From Scalesia atractyloides (Eukaryota; Streptophyta; Magnoliopsida; Asterales; Asteraceae), in assembly GCA_947069175.1 (NCBI GenBank), contig CAMTDV010000012.1, positions 36,860,341 through 36,924,340 on the forward strand: a stretch of DNA of 64,000 nucleotides, read 5' to 3'. Numbering within the stretch: position 1 is the stretch's first letter; every line of letters begins with the position of its first letter. Under the pieces are notes generated by a model that worked only from the letters and a program-made list of their open reading frames with translations, was not told the origin of the DNA and did not search any database. Positions 11,201 to 22,505 of the stretch are shown piece after piece. Position numbers and translations under genes: made by a program.

Positions 11201-12438
11201 AAAATGTTTTTAATTGTTGAGTCATGCTCTTTCTATAAGGTTATATAAAATTTCCAAAAATTTCTTGTGTGTAGTTAAATAGTTTTGTTTGTCTAAACCT
11301 TTTTCATGATCTAATGCCACATAATTAAATAGCTCATATGATTACCCATTATGACAGATTAGATCATTGATAAACATAGTCATTCTAGAGGTCATTTCAC
11401 AAGAATATACGGTGTGGTTAGCTCCTTTAGTCATCTCAGGTGGTTGGCATCTCCAACACCGCCTCGTTTCTCTCAAGGGGGCGCTATTATTGGCCTCCAT
11501 CAAAGCCATGACTGGCGTGAGAGAAAGAAGGTGATGGCCCCACTTATATCATCCAATAAGATTTGTTCTTTTTTTTTTAGTTTAAAAGGGGTTTTAAAGG
11601 TGGTGTTATCTCACACCGTACCAGTTAAGGATAAAAACCCTCACTTACGTGGCGCTGATGTGACATGATAAAGCCTTTTAGGGTTTTATCTCACACCATA
11701 TAGCCAATCAATAAGGCCAGTTGTGGTCAATCATGGACATATATGGCCCGTTATGATTGGCTCTTTATGAGCCACTACGACTTAGACCACACGGAGTGAG
11801 TGTTGCTTGGAAGCGTGGAAGCCTCATCACGCTGGGCACACCAGCCCGTCGATGGCGTGGAGGGCGGCATGAACGTATTGGGCGTTGGATTCTTCACCGG
11901 CGTGGTGAAGATGGTGATGTGTTGGGTTGTTTTGATTGGGTGGTGGGTTTTTTATATGATTTTCCTTTTTTTAAATACAAAAAGTGTATGCTCTGTGTCA
12001 CACAACGCCACCCTTTCATGCCCCCTCTCACTCCGCCCTTTTTTGCACAACACCACTTTTCTGACGGATGCTAATCGACATAGTGCCACATGGCACTTCA
12101 CACCCCCTTTTCAAGTCCTCCCACTCCTTATATTCTATCAAGACTCATTTATAGGCCTGAAGGATGCTTGATGTAACTAGAAACCTAGATAGCATAATCA
12201 TAAGGCTACAGAGAGCTTTATCACGCCACCTCAGTGCCATGTCACATAGGGGGCTTTAAAGCTCCTTCCTTTAACTTGCATGCAATGGTTTAAAGCCTCC
12301 ATCTTCATTACCTAATTATTATTTTTTAATAACTACAAAATAAAAAAAAACATAATTTCATTAAAATAAATAAAACATTACAAAGTCCTAAAAAAATTCA
12401 AAGTTACTTAAAAAATAAAGTACTAGAAAATAAAAAAA
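11201..12438. other. No gene seen; possible transposon flank
   Basis: No coding frame is supported. The open frames at 11414-12171 have no recognisable domain. Short repeats such as TTTTATCTCACACC occur twice (about 11605 and 11683), and a GGGGGCTTTAAAGC-like block near 12249 could be part of a transposon end flanking the SANT pseudogene. I could not define terminal repeats. Confidence 0.35.
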
Positions 12439-13706
12439 CTAAATATATTTCGCTCGAATTTGTGCCTTACGAGCCTCCAAAATGACTTGGTCCTTCTCTG
12501 GTAGTTGCGAAAAGTCTCTCGCGAGATATTTCGTATCTTTCTGAATTTGTTTCTCAATTTTTAGTTCTTGCTCCTTTTCCGATCGAGAGAAGCTTGTTGA
12601 GTCTATTGTCGAACTCGTCCAACCTTGACGGGCTATTCGATGGCGTTGAAGAAGACGTGTCTCGTGCTCGTGCAACTGCCTTACTTCTATCCCTATCCTT
12701 TGGTCGTGATAGCTCTTGCGGTTGTTCAAATTCCTCAAAGTCATTGTTAAGATTAATAGTAGTATGAGCATCGGACTAGGATGGTTCGATGGTGGATGTT
12801 GATTTGGACTGTTTTGACCTATGGGCCGTTGGGTCAAACGGCGGTACAAGATACCACTTGGGTGATTTGCGAAGAAACTCCCATGAAGGTATCATCGTAA
12901 ACGCATACCCATGATTAAGTCTGTATCGTTGTGGGAGGCGGTCATAAGGTCCACGTCACTCGAACCGCTTCTTCTTCTAAGATTGTTGACGAGATTATTA
13001 TGTATGTTGTTAAATTGCTAATCTTGGTCCGCATTGCGGTCCACTTGCTCGAAAATGAGTTGGCCGAACTGTATTCACCACGACCCATTGCGGCGAAAAA
13101 CTTCTCACGTATACGCCTCCAAATTACTTTTACATCTGTGTTGTTTCCTATAAAAATACAAAATAATTATAAATTTATATTTGTAAAAAAATATTTATAT
13201 CAAAACATTTATAAATGTATAATTATAAAAATATATTTATAAAAGTATATTTAAAAAAATAAATAAATAACTTTATGGAGAGAAAATTTACCAACAATCC
13301 CATCTTCCACACGTCGAGCCATGCTTGTGACAACGCAAGTTCTTCCATAGGCGTCCACTTTTCAATAGTCTTAGGAGCACGTGTTTCGCTCTCACCCTTC
13401 TTACGGTGCCTTCTCAATCCTCCACCTTTTGAGGAAGTGGGTTGGGTTTCAGTTTCAGATGTGTTTTAGGTTTGGGGTATGTTTTGGGGAAAAATGGCGG
13501 TTGGAAATAGTATCCGTAAAAACCGGGAATTAGTGGAGTGGTCGGATGAGGGAAGTTGGGGTGCTAGGTGGCATCAGATAATACCCAAGCTCACCCGTTT
13601 GCGGGTCTCTTTGGTAACGGTTTTCTTGCTCGTTGTTGGGATTGTTTGCTACACTTTGCCAAAACGGATGATTGGGATCCCACGCGTTTTGGTTATTGGG
13701 AAACAT
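12439..13706 (-). pseudogene. Broken Myb/SANT-like gene of the PIF/Harbinger-associated (GST T3-like) family
   Basis: The family encodes trihelix/SANT DNA-binding proteins. In PIF/Harbinger transposons the ORF1 product partners the transposase, and plant databases often call such proteins 'glutathione S-transferase T3-like'. On the minus strand an Asn/Pro-rich start (ATG at 13706-13704, MFPNNQNAWDPN) is followed by a SANT helix with KWTPMEELALSQAWLDV (about 13370-13290). A GT donor after ATTGTTG near 13290 and an exon with WRRIREKFFAAMGRGEY and SSKWTAMRTKISN (about 13115-13000) follow. The C-terminal helix contains DFSQLPEKDQVILEARKAQI and stops at 12439. Coding blocks jump frame near 13560, near 13450 and between 12930 and 12640, so the gene is dead. 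No transposase is nearby. Confidence 0.75.
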
Positions 13707-13840
13707 TGTGTGATTATGAAAAAAATTGTAAAGATTTTAAATAAAGAGTAGAGGAAGAAGTGATGAAAAATATAGAAAAGGGGTAAGGTATTTATAGGTA
13801 AATTATAAATTTTAAACTTAATTTTTTTTAAAGTTATCAT

Positions 13841-14376
13841 TGATCAACGGTATTGTATAGTTGACCAACTCCCTCGATCCTTTCAATTTTCATTCATTAG
13901 CACGGTGGCGGAGGGTGGATAGTGCCCCCTCGATAACTATCGGGGGTGGCTGATGGCACCTAGAGACGCTAAAAACGTGATATGGCAGGGTGGCGGCGCT
14001 AAGCCGCACTAAAATTGTTGTTTTCAACTACTGTGATAAATATGTTTTTGCAAACCACCAGAAAGTAATTCTACCTAAGATCAAATCGAAGTATACGTAC
14101 TATATTTTTCAGTGACACACTTTCTGCAAATATCTAAAAATGATAATTCCCATCCAAATGTCACGAGATGAAAAATGGTTGAATCATATTATATGATTTT
14201 CAGGAATTATGTTCTAAACAACTAGCCGGTAGTTAAAAATGTAAAAACATAAATACAGATGAAGAAAAATGAAAAAAAATATATATATATGAAGAATTAA
14301 GAAAGTGTCGGTTTGGGACCCACTTTTACTTGTCGCGCATCGCATGGGAATCTCAGCTACGACCTGAGAGCTTATT
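13841..14376. other. No gene seen
   Basis: AT-rich spacer. A GC-richer block at about 13905-14010 (GGCGGAGGGTGG, GGGGGTGGCTGATGG) may be the edge of the transposon that carried the SANT gene. No open frame is supported. Confidence 0.35.
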
Positions 14377-14385
14377 TACATTTTA

Positions 14386-15457
14386 GAGTAAAGTTCTGTT
14401 TTGTTCTCTATGGTTTGGTCACTTTAACGGTTTTGTCATAATCATTTAAAAACGACAATTTTCCTCCAATAGTTAAGTATGACTTTCCCATTGCTCCTCG
14501 CTTCTAACTTAATCCAAATTGTTTGTTAACTGAAAAGGTATTTTGATAACTTCAAATATAAAACTAAAGGTATTTTAGTAATTTTAAAGATAAAGATTTA
14601 ATTATTTATTATTTATTAAATTTATATGCATACATGTATATGAAAAATAAAAGAGTCTCTCCATCTCTCTCATCCCTTTCACTCTGTACATATTCTCTAC
14701 CAGACACCAGCACCTCCAACTGCCACCTGACCATCGCCACCAGTCCACCACCACCATCTAGTCATTAAAACTCGTCGGCAACTTGGAAACACCCAACCCC
14801 AAATTGAAACACCCACCACCTAACACTAAAACTTCATTCATATTTTCTCCTTTTCTCACCTCAGCTTCCACCACCACAACCCTACCACCGCCTGCCACCA
14901 CCACCATCATCCGACCATCGGCACCACAATACTATTCCGGCCCTTCGCTTGAAAAACGAGCACCTTTTACAACCCTAAATTCAACAACCCCATATTTGAA
15001 CCCCCTGCCATCTCTTAGATCTACAAACTCGATTTGAAATCACATCTAGATCCATAAAATCGATTAGAAATCACACTCGATCTTGAAACAATAAACTCAA
15101 TTTAGATCCGCAAAATCCACACCAGATCTACAAACTTGGTTTGAAACCATATACGAGATCTGAGACAAGATTTGACTGGAAATCACAACTAACCTTGGTC
15201 GATTATAAGATCTTTAAGCGGAAGTGGTGACGGCGGTAGTTGGTTTCAATGACTGTGGTGTCGGTTAGCTCCGATGAAGGTGGTAGCAAGGTCCGACAGT
15301 GGTGATGATTCTTCAACAGAAAATTAAGTGGTGGATGATGGTGGTGGTGGGCTAGTAGTGATGGTGGTGGCAGGCTAGTCGTGATGGCCGTTTTTAGATT
15401 ATCGGTGTAAAACCGTTAAAGTGACCAAATCATAGGGAGCAAAACAGAAGTTTACTC
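14386..15457. mobile_element. MULE-type MITE 1, long TIRs and 9-bp target duplication
   Basis: The left end GAGTAAAGTTCTGTTTTG... (14386 on) is matched in inverted orientation by ...CAAAACAGAAGTTTACTC (ending 15457). The terminal inverted repeats run about 50 bp with a few mismatches and include the shared block GGTCACTTTAACGGTTTT. Flanks are TACATTTTA (14377-14385) and TATATTTTA (15458-15466), 8 of 9 identical. A 9-bp duplication with long TIRs is typical of Mutator-like elements. There is no transposase. The interior is a CT-rich then CCACCA-rich block and, on the far side, its G-rich counterpart. The 84-codon open frame at 14783-15037 is low-complexity and is not called a gene. Confidence 0.85.
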
Positions 15458-15466
15458 TATATTTTA

Positions 15467-17660
15467 TCACGTACGTAAACTGGTGTGCTTTGCACCTCGT
15501 GCCTTAGTGCGCTCAGGATTGAAATAAGTCTTTTATGTATTTAAACTTTAATTTGATTTTATATATTTTTTATTATGTGACCCGGCTTTACCTGAACTAG
15601 ACCGAACTTCAAAAAACTTTGGTCCATCCAGTGGTGAAGGTTGACCAAAAGTTATATAGAGTCGAAAGTCATGGGACCTAATTTTTTTCCTATTGCTTGT
15701 TTTGGGTTAGATGTTCGGGTCAGCGATTCAGTTCGAGTCCGGTCAAACAATAATAACTTTAAATATCTAGTTTCAAACTTTATTAAAAAACCCACATCAA
15801 GTTTAAAAACAAGTATAAACATTTACTAATAGCCACGTTTTTTAAACTCAATACGACGATACGTATAAATGTTTTGACAAGGAAATTGGTAGGGGCCCGG
15901 AATTTTTTAGGCAAAATAATTGATAGGAACCGATCTCTATGCTTATAAAAATTTCAGACGAAACATCGGAAATTTAACACTACTAACCGAAACATCGACA
16001 CCCCTTAATGCACCGCTGGGTCTGTGACTACGTAGAGAATATATATTTGCATCATTGAGTTGGTCACTACAATTATGTAACTAAAATTTATGAAAATGGA
16101 TGTATAGTGCCAAGCACACTGCTGCAATATTTTTTTATTTGTCTTTATTTTTTTAGGTTCTTACACTTTTGCTATTTCATTTATCTTTTTTCTTTTATTT
16201 CTAGTTTTGTATGTTTGGTTTTTTCTTTAACTTTTAGCATTAACACTTACAACCTTTTAATTTTATAAAAAACTTTGAAAATAAATTTTACATGTTTATT
16301 TTTATTTACGTATTAGTATAAATTCAAATTGATTTTTTCCTGAAAATGAGTTGGGTCAAAAATCATATGTTCTTATCCTTATAATTATGTACGTTTTCAG
16401 TTATCTAAGTTTTAACGTTTATTTTGTAAGTGCAGCTCCTGCATGGTAACTGTGCTTTATCAATTCTGGTCAACAGCAGAAGTCCAAGTCAAGAAGTCAA
16501 AGATGATGAGACAAGAGAGGATTCCAAATATGTTACTTGTTAGTTTGTAAATTCGAAAGTTTTGTTTCATGTCCGAGTTTGTAAGGTTGTAAGGAATCCG
16601 AATTTAGGATTAAATTCGGATATCCTGCCCGAGTTTGTAAGCTAGTTTGTGTTAGGTTGTTCCGAACTTGTGGTAAGTTCGGATAGAGTATTGTCTGGCC
16701 TGTCCGAGTTTGTGTATCCTAGACAATGTGTTTTGTACAGGTTTAGTCCCTAGTCTATGTATATGTGTTGATAGGTTAGATTAGGACAACTCTCACAAAC
16801 TCCCGTAATCCTTCAAAGGGGCGTGCATATTCTAGAGAGATGGAGACTATGTGTTAGTGAGAGAAAGCTAAGTTTAGATCTTAGTGATCTAATACTCTTT
16901 TGGTTTGTAAATCTGTGATGATTGATTCAGTAATAAAGAGATTTATCCTCTACATCTTTCTATATTTTACGTTTTTGATGTTTCACGTCTTGAATCGAGG
17001 GCAATGGATGTTGTTCGTCGACGATCTAGGGGGTCCCGGGGACTTTCAAAATTTTTTTCCGGGAAATGAGTCGAGTCAAATATAATATGCTTTCTTGCTT
17101 ATTTTTATGTACGTTTTCAATTGGTCTACGTTTTGACATAAATTTTGTTCGAAAACAAGTTGAGTAAAATATAATACGTTTTCATTAGACGGTATAAATT
17201 CGAGTCACTTTACATTTTGACATCGCAGCAACGTGCTGTAACTATTTTCTTACGTGCTTATTTTATTGCAAGTGTCAGTATAAATTCAATTCGGTTTACG
17301 TTTCGACGTAAATTTTCTTCAAAGATACGTCGAGTCAAATATAACACGTTTCTGTGCATATTTTTATGTACATTTTTTTTGTTTCTTTCTTAATTTTTTC
17401 TAGACTTTATTATTTCTATTTTTATACTTTTCTTTATTTTAGTGTTTAGTTTTAGGTTTCTTTTTTATTAAAGTTATCTTTAAGATAACGTTTAAGTTTC
17501 CATTTGCAATTAATTTAATATCGGCCTGTCTCGCTGTCCAATTTAAATATATTTTATGGTTTTCGATCGATGTAAAAATATTTTTTGAGTTTATTTCTTT
17601 CAATTACTAAAACAAAATAGATATTGAACGAAATCGCAGCATAGCGCGAGTAATTAGTAG
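15467..17660. repeat. Decayed repeat region with reiterated ~100-bp motif
   Basis: From about 15830 a diverged motif recurs at about 16330, 17050, 17140 and 17310: GAAAATGAGTTGAGTCAAATATAA-like sequence, then TTTTTATGTACGTTTT and TCTACGTTTTGACATAAATT-like sequence. Between the first and second copies lies a different segment (16432-17040). The region ends near 17634-17660 at TCGCAGCATAGCGCGA followed by GTAATTAGTAG, which resembles a degraded Helitron 3' hairpin and CTRR end. I found no Rep/helicase and no clear 5' terminus, so the Helitron reading is tentative. Confidence 0.35.
16432..17040 (+). repeat. Possible solo LTR or short nonautonomous insert
   Basis: This segment interrupts the reiterated motif around it and has a different texture: three copies of TCCGAGTTTGT, the phrase TCTAGAGAGATGGAGACTATG, and a run to AGTAATAAAGAG that could be a polyadenylation region. 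This looks like a copia-type LTR starting near TGTTACTTG (16531), but I could not find matching target duplications. Confidence 0.3.
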
Positions 17661-18607
17661 TTAATTAATATTTACAAAATATCTCTAAATCTCAGATATT
17701 GCTTCTCTCTCATAACTTGTCTAATAAAGTCAACTATTGTAGTTGGTTTAAAAAGGAGCTAACTTGGAAGAGACTAGAAAGTGACCCTTCTTGGATTTCA
17801 ATCTCCTATTATTATTATTATTATTATTAATTTTTTTTATAAATAGAAGCCTATCCTATCTTTGTTAACATTTTCTTTGACATGATTCCAGATCTTCCCC
17901 TCCATGAAGGCTGAAGCACCTCTTCTGTTATTGATTCATCATCTTCTTCCCTGGAATCCTCCCACAGGTATGTATCGATTCGATTACTATGACGAGTTAA
18001 GGAAGCTTTGCTTTTGTTCATAAATGCTTAAGTTTGAGTTGCAGATATTGATTACTATCAAGTGCTACTCAAATCAGTCTTTCTAGTGTATGTGTCTAAT
18101 ATGTTCGTCGGAGCTTTTTTTTTATAAAGAGAAAAAGAAAGGTGTTAATAAATCCAAGATTTTGACCCGTCTGTTTCAATATACCCAATTTTCAACTCAC
18201 CCATTGTACCACGCTTTGAGGATTAGTTGACATATAAAAACTTCTTGTTTCAGATCTATATTACTTGTTATGGGTAAAACATTTAATATATAAAGTTTTA
18301 GTGTTAGATGGAAAAAATAATTATTAAGCTAAGTAATAAGAAAAATATTTATCTTTGATGTATGTTTTTATGTTATTGCTGGGCTACTTCATCTAAAGCC
18401 TCTATATTTATCCATCTATCCTATATGATAGGAGACACGTGTCATTCATTACAATCATTTCTCGTCTTTTTCGTACTTAATTATGAATATATATTTTTTA
18501 ATTAAATATAATTATTATATCACTAACCCAATAAATTCAATACGAGATTAATTACTATTTGTCTAAATAAACTGATATTTTTGTACTTTAAAGTTTCATC
18601 AAAGTTA
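17661..18607 (+). other. No gene; one exon-like leader with splice-donor look
   Basis: The stretch is AT-rich. Around 17881-17968 there is a less AT-rich segment ending CTCCCACAG then GTATGTATC, which looks like a non-coding first exon with a donor. No coding exon follows before the truncated transposon at 18608. This may be the orphaned 5' end of a host gene, but evidence is slight. The remainder shows nothing. Confidence 0.25.
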
Positions 18608-20030
18608 AAATTTTGTCGGTTAAGGATGTTCCGGTTAGGGAGGTGGTGGTTGAGGATGTTCCGCAGGGGGCTCATGCAGCAGAGCCAGCGCCCGGAGGCG
18701 AAGTCGGAGGATCTGAGGAGTGCCCTTCTACCGAAGGGTCTCCGATTCGCCCGGATGAAACCCCAGGTGACTACTATTACAGGTCTTACATTGATGGCCG
18801 CGCTGATGAGGTCCACACCCCTGTGTGGAAGCTGAAGAAGGGTGACAAGTTCACTCACTGGCAGGCTTGCCGTGAGTGGTTCAAGGGCACTTTCCCCCCA
18901 GCAAAGGTGCGCGCGCGTGCAGAAAAAAGCCACGAGCAATCTTATCACGCGTACCTCCAAGCAGTTGCTAGCTTCGCCTCTAACACACACAAGATCATAA
19001 GGGAATGGCAGAGTATGCATAAGGAACAGGAAAAATTTGAAGCTGCTAAGAAGGACCTGGTCCAAGAGCGAGCCCAAGTGGCTACGCAAAAATCTGAGCT
19101 GGAGGCCGAGAATGCGAAGTTTGCCGAAGCCCAGCAGACCTAAGAGTGGTTCGTGCTGGGGTGGAAAAGAAGGTAGAAGGCTCCGCTGCCACACTTGCGG
19201 AGGAGCGCAAGTTGTGGAGGGAGACCTGTGAAAGGGACAATCACGAGAAAAAATCATTAAGGGATGAGGTGGCTAGGATGCGCATGAATAAAGAAAAGGA
19301 GGCAAGTTCTGCTGCAGCCGAGGAAGCCAGGGCGCACCGTGAGTGCAACGAGCAGAAGGAGGTAAAAATTTCTGCCCCTCTTTATTTTATAGGATCAAAA
19401 AATTGCCAAGCTAACCTTGTATGTAACCAGGTGGAGGCTTGCGCGGCGCTTGAGGGCGCAAAGAAAGATCTCCAGGTGGCCTTGGTTAAAAAGGCCAAAC
19501 TGCAGCGCAGGCATCTGGAGGATGTTGAGAAGCTCCGCCTTGCGGATAATAAGGTTGGCGCGGGCGAGAAAAAACTAGAAGATTCTGAAGCCGCCCGCGC
19601 CGTCTCTGAGAGTCTGGTGGAGTCGCTGACGAACAACATGTTGTGGATGCAATAGCATGGAGTTGTCAATATAAGTTCTCCCTTGTTATTTTAATCACTT
19701 TGTCTTGATTCTCATCCTGTTTTACTTCTTTTGCAGATCACAAATTCTATCCTGAACTCGGTAGAGTTGGATGGCGCAATGGCCAAGCTGATGGTCACTG
19801 CGCGCCATGATGGATATGCGCAAGGCTACGCTGGTATGCACACCATGTCACTCATGCATTGGACATTCAATGGGATACTATCCGCGCTTCCACTCATGGG
19901 GTCGATACTGAAGCTGCATTCTCCCAGGCGAAGCGAGAACCGTCTTCAACTTCCGACGATGGATCTAGTGAGCGAGTCGCTCCAGCATGACGACTACGTG
20001 GATCGCTTGAAAGATATGTAGCTGAGGTTG
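18608..20030 (+). pseudogene. PF04195-type 'gypsy-type transposon' coiled-coil gene, broken
   Basis: I recognise the family from plant proteins with a conserved N-terminal part, a long coiled coil and a C-terminal helical tail. Visible blocks in order are VWKLKKGDKFTHWQACREWF and GTFPPAKV (about 18820-18910), a Glu/Lys/Ala-rich coiled coil (about 19010-19620), LVESLTNNMLWMQ (about 19615-19654), LDGAMAKLMVTARHDGYAQG (about 19768-19827) and a tail SLQHDDYVDRLKDM ending at 20021. The 5' end is cut off at 18608, where AT-rich DNA switches abruptly to GC-rich coding DNA. Damage includes TAA at 19141-19143, TAG at 19653-19655, several frame changes, and an intron whose donor now reads ATAAGT (19671) while the acceptor TTTTGCAG (ending 19736) is intact. 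It lies antisense inside a Tat-type element. Confidence 0.75.
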
Positions 20031-20618
20031 AAGAGAGTGAGGGATAAGTGTTTGTAGGATCTTGACTGTAATATCTTGAAGGTAATTGCGCGTTGCGCCT
20101 GATTGTACTCTTTTATCTTTTAATGAAATGGATGTTTTTATTTGAAGTTACAATATTTGCGTGAAGATAACAACTTTGTGTAGGTATGACGAATAAAACC
20201 GATCATGAGCTCATGTATGAACATCACATCCCATGTGCAAACAATAGGTAGTAAATTTTGTTCATGAGTCATGTTGTACCATGGTGTTTCCGCGTATACC
20301 AAAAGTGGTTTCGCGCATTTGTAACAAAACATCTAGATAAAGAAAACAATGTATCTATTGTCTTTATTAATAAGGCGTAAAAGCCATGTACATAATAGAC
20401 AATAAGATCATAATTTTTGCTAGTTTACATGTAGCACCACCTTAGTTGTTGCGCATTCCAGGTCCTAGAAATGTTTGTGTCGTCCACTTGGGCGCGAGTT
20501 TGACTCTCAGCGTTGGATGCTTCGTTGTCTCTCAAAACGAAAACGCTAGGTAGGAAGGTACATATGCTGACTCGCGCATTGTAGTATTTCTCGAGCTTGG
20601 ATTTGTACTTTGCTTTGT
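20031..20618 (-). mobile_element. Internal leader of the Tat-type element
   Basis: This lies between the antisense pseudogene and the PBS. A polyadenylation-like AATGAAAT occurs at about 20122 on the plus strand, which would serve the antisense gene. A minus-strand frame (20637-20425) directly follows the PBS but has no recognisable gag motif. No gag or pol remains, so the element is internally deleted or nonautonomous. Confidence 0.5.
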
Positions 20619-20638
20619 GTCCCACGGATGGCGCCAAA
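20619..20638 (-). other. Tat-lineage primer-binding region
   Basis: The minus strand reads TTTGGCGCCATCCGTGGGAC, the motif that follows the 5' LTR in Tat-lineage Ty3/gypsy elements. It fixes the element's direction as minus and identifies the LTR to its right as the 5' LTR. Confidence 0.8.
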
Positions 20639-20920
20639 GAAGAAACACTGGCTGAACCGAGAGGTATCCGGAGATATCTTAGTTACAGCTCAACGCTTCT
20701 ACATAAAAGGTTATCTCTCATTCGCTCTTCTGGGTGATCTCACTTCAAGTTATCTGCAAAACTAACAACACTGTTAGCCTCGTCACAAGAGAAAGGGGGA
20801 GGGATTTCTCCGTGACCACACTTCGACGTGAGAATAAGTATTTGGGATTGCAAAGGTAATAAGCAAGTAGTAAGTAATTAGCGAGTGAGCTAAAACATGT
20901 GTTTTACCTTGTGGTGTGAT

Positions 20921-20933
20921 CCTTATTTTATAG
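20921..20933 (-). promoter_or_regulatory. TATA box of the Tat-type LTR
   Basis: On the minus strand this reads GGC then TATAAAATAAGG, placing transcription leftward into the internal region, consistent with the PBS direction. Confidence 0.6.
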
Positions 20934-21482
20934 CCGAAGTAAAGTGTGTAGGAGATGGGCTGATGGGCCTTGGGCCCAGGTCCGACGACCAGGATTATCC
21001 ATTATGTCTCCTCTGAATCGACCATTAATGATCTTTGGCAGGAGGTGCCGTTGGCGCATGGTGAGTGGAGCCACGTATCATGGCAATTGTCCCTGGTGTC
21101 GGACCTTTGATCAGCCGATAGAGGAGATCGTGTGACAGTCGCTGGCGTGAGTTTGGTTGGTGCCACGTGTACATCCTTGCATACAGTCTGTCTTCTGCAT
21201 TACTGTTCATCATGCGACGCAGTCTGACAAAACCTGCTGAGCGGCTATTGGGTCACAGTTCTGCCACTTTGTACCCTTGTATTTGGTCAACGCATTTTGC
21301 GCTTCTCCCTTCCGCATGGCTTTATCAGTGCTTTCTGGCCAACGCGGATTTGTAGGGATTAAGTCCTCTTCTCAAGACTATGAGTTGCTCTCATGTTGAA
21401 CTTGGCCTTGTGCAAGGTTTCAGGACTTCGCGGCTAGAGGGTTGTTTGATCCGCGTAGGGTCAAGGGACCTGCGCTTTTAGG

Positions 21483-21690
21483 TCTAACTTGCCGTTGCGC
21501 AGTGTGCGCAAGGTTCACTGTGCGACCTGCATTTACAGGTCTAACTTGTCGTTGCGCAGTGTGCGCAAGGTTCGTTGTGCGACCTGCTAGTATCAAGGTT
21601 GCAATACCATTGCACGTTGCGCGCAAGGTTGTTAGACAACCTGCTGGTTTCAAGAATGGCGCACCGTTGCGCATTGCACGCAAGGTTATT
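21483..21690. repeat. 57-bp tandem repeat with TTGCGCA...TGCGCAA palindromes
   Basis: About four units occur. The first two are nearly identical (TCTAACTTG at 21483 and 21540, period 57) and the last two are diverged. Each carries GTTGCGCAGTGTGCGCAAGG or a variant, a CpG-rich imperfect palindrome. Open frames on both strands here (21420-21783) are artefacts of the repeat. Confidence 0.8.
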
Positions 21691-21765
21691 CTTGTAGTAT
21701 GTTATCATTGAGGGTACGGTTCCTTGCGCAGGCGCAGAGTTTTTGGACCATACCCCTCCAAACAT

Positions 21766-21853
21766 GTTAAAAGAAGGTAACAAAGTATTTTTGAAAAACT
21801 AGAAAACCTATCTATCTAAAGAACATTTTGGAAAAAGTTAAATAAAACATTTC
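21766..21853. repeat. Dispersed repeat copy 1 (pair with 23547-23630)
   Basis: GTTAAAAGAAGGTAACAAAG and the following about 70 bp recur at 23547 with few differences, such as a CTATCTAT insertion here. The copy immediately abuts the Tat-type LTR. Confidence 0.8.
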
Positions 21854-22505
21854 CTATAATTTTTTTTAAACAAAAAAGATCAAATAGGAAGTTTAGTTTG
21901 GGTAGAAAGTGAAGGAAGCAATAATAAGAGCACACGTTACAAATAACGAAGAACATAAGGAGGGGCATTTTAGTCAATCTCCTTTCATCTATTCTATTTA
22001 TTTTTCTCTGCATCTTCAAAGCCCACCATTTTCAAAACCCATCATCTTCAACCTTTTATTCACTATCTCTCTCTAGAATTACTACATCGTATTGCGATTC
22101 TCTTTATCAATGATGGTTTAAACACTCAATCAACCTGTTCTTCAATTTTTTGAAGAAACCCAGTTTATTTTTATGCAATTTCTTATCTTTTTCAATTTAA
22201 CATAATGCGATGGAACATGAGAAATTGATTGAAATAGGTACTTCTCTTCTCAAATTTCTCAAACATTTTCTAGGCAAAGTGAAGATATCCATGATTCTAA
22301 CCTTCTCTTGATGTATTCTTGCATTTGGGCAACACTATTGGTTCCACTTTTTTTAAGAAATCAGTTGTAAAAAGTTGCACACAAGGTGTTTGACAAAATG
22401 TCTCAAAGAAAATTACAAAACAGTTTTCAGTTTAAACTTTCATTTAGAATTTTGTTTTACAAAAGAATAAAAAAACATATAATATTTTTTTGTGTTTTTT
22501 TTTGT
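21854..22505. other. No gene seen
   Basis: AT-rich sequence without a supported open frame. A CT-rich block at about 22061-22076 (CACTATCTCTCTCTAG) resembles plant leader sequence, but no gene follows. Confidence 0.4.

Larger units (their letters stand above)
20649..21764 (-). repeat. 5' LTR of the Tat-type element
   Basis: The boundaries are inferred from the PBS side (plus strand TGGCTGAACC at 20649) and from CCAAACA ending at 21764, beyond which the sequence matches an independent copy at 23547. That gives about 1.1 kb with TG...CA ends. The minus-strand TATA box is CTATAAAATAAGG (20921-20933). The U3 holds a 57-bp tandem repeat rich in TTGCGCAGTGTGCGCAAGG palindromes. No second LTR is in the window, since the other end was lost at 18608. 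Confidence 0.65.

Noticed and set aside
11757..12171. Two overlapping frames of 105 and 123 codons
   Set aside because: No motif, no repeat in other copies, and overlapping frames on the same strand. Looks like chance in GC-richer DNA.
14783..15037. 84-codon Pro/Thr-rich open frame beginning ATG
   Set aside because: Low-complexity ACC-repeat sequence inside a MITE. The same composition recurs in the second MITE without an open frame.
18523..19257. 244-codon minus-strand open frame, one of the longest in the window
   Set aside because: It lies wholly on the antisense strand of the PF04195-type pseudogene and has no domain. The plus-strand reading matches a known family.
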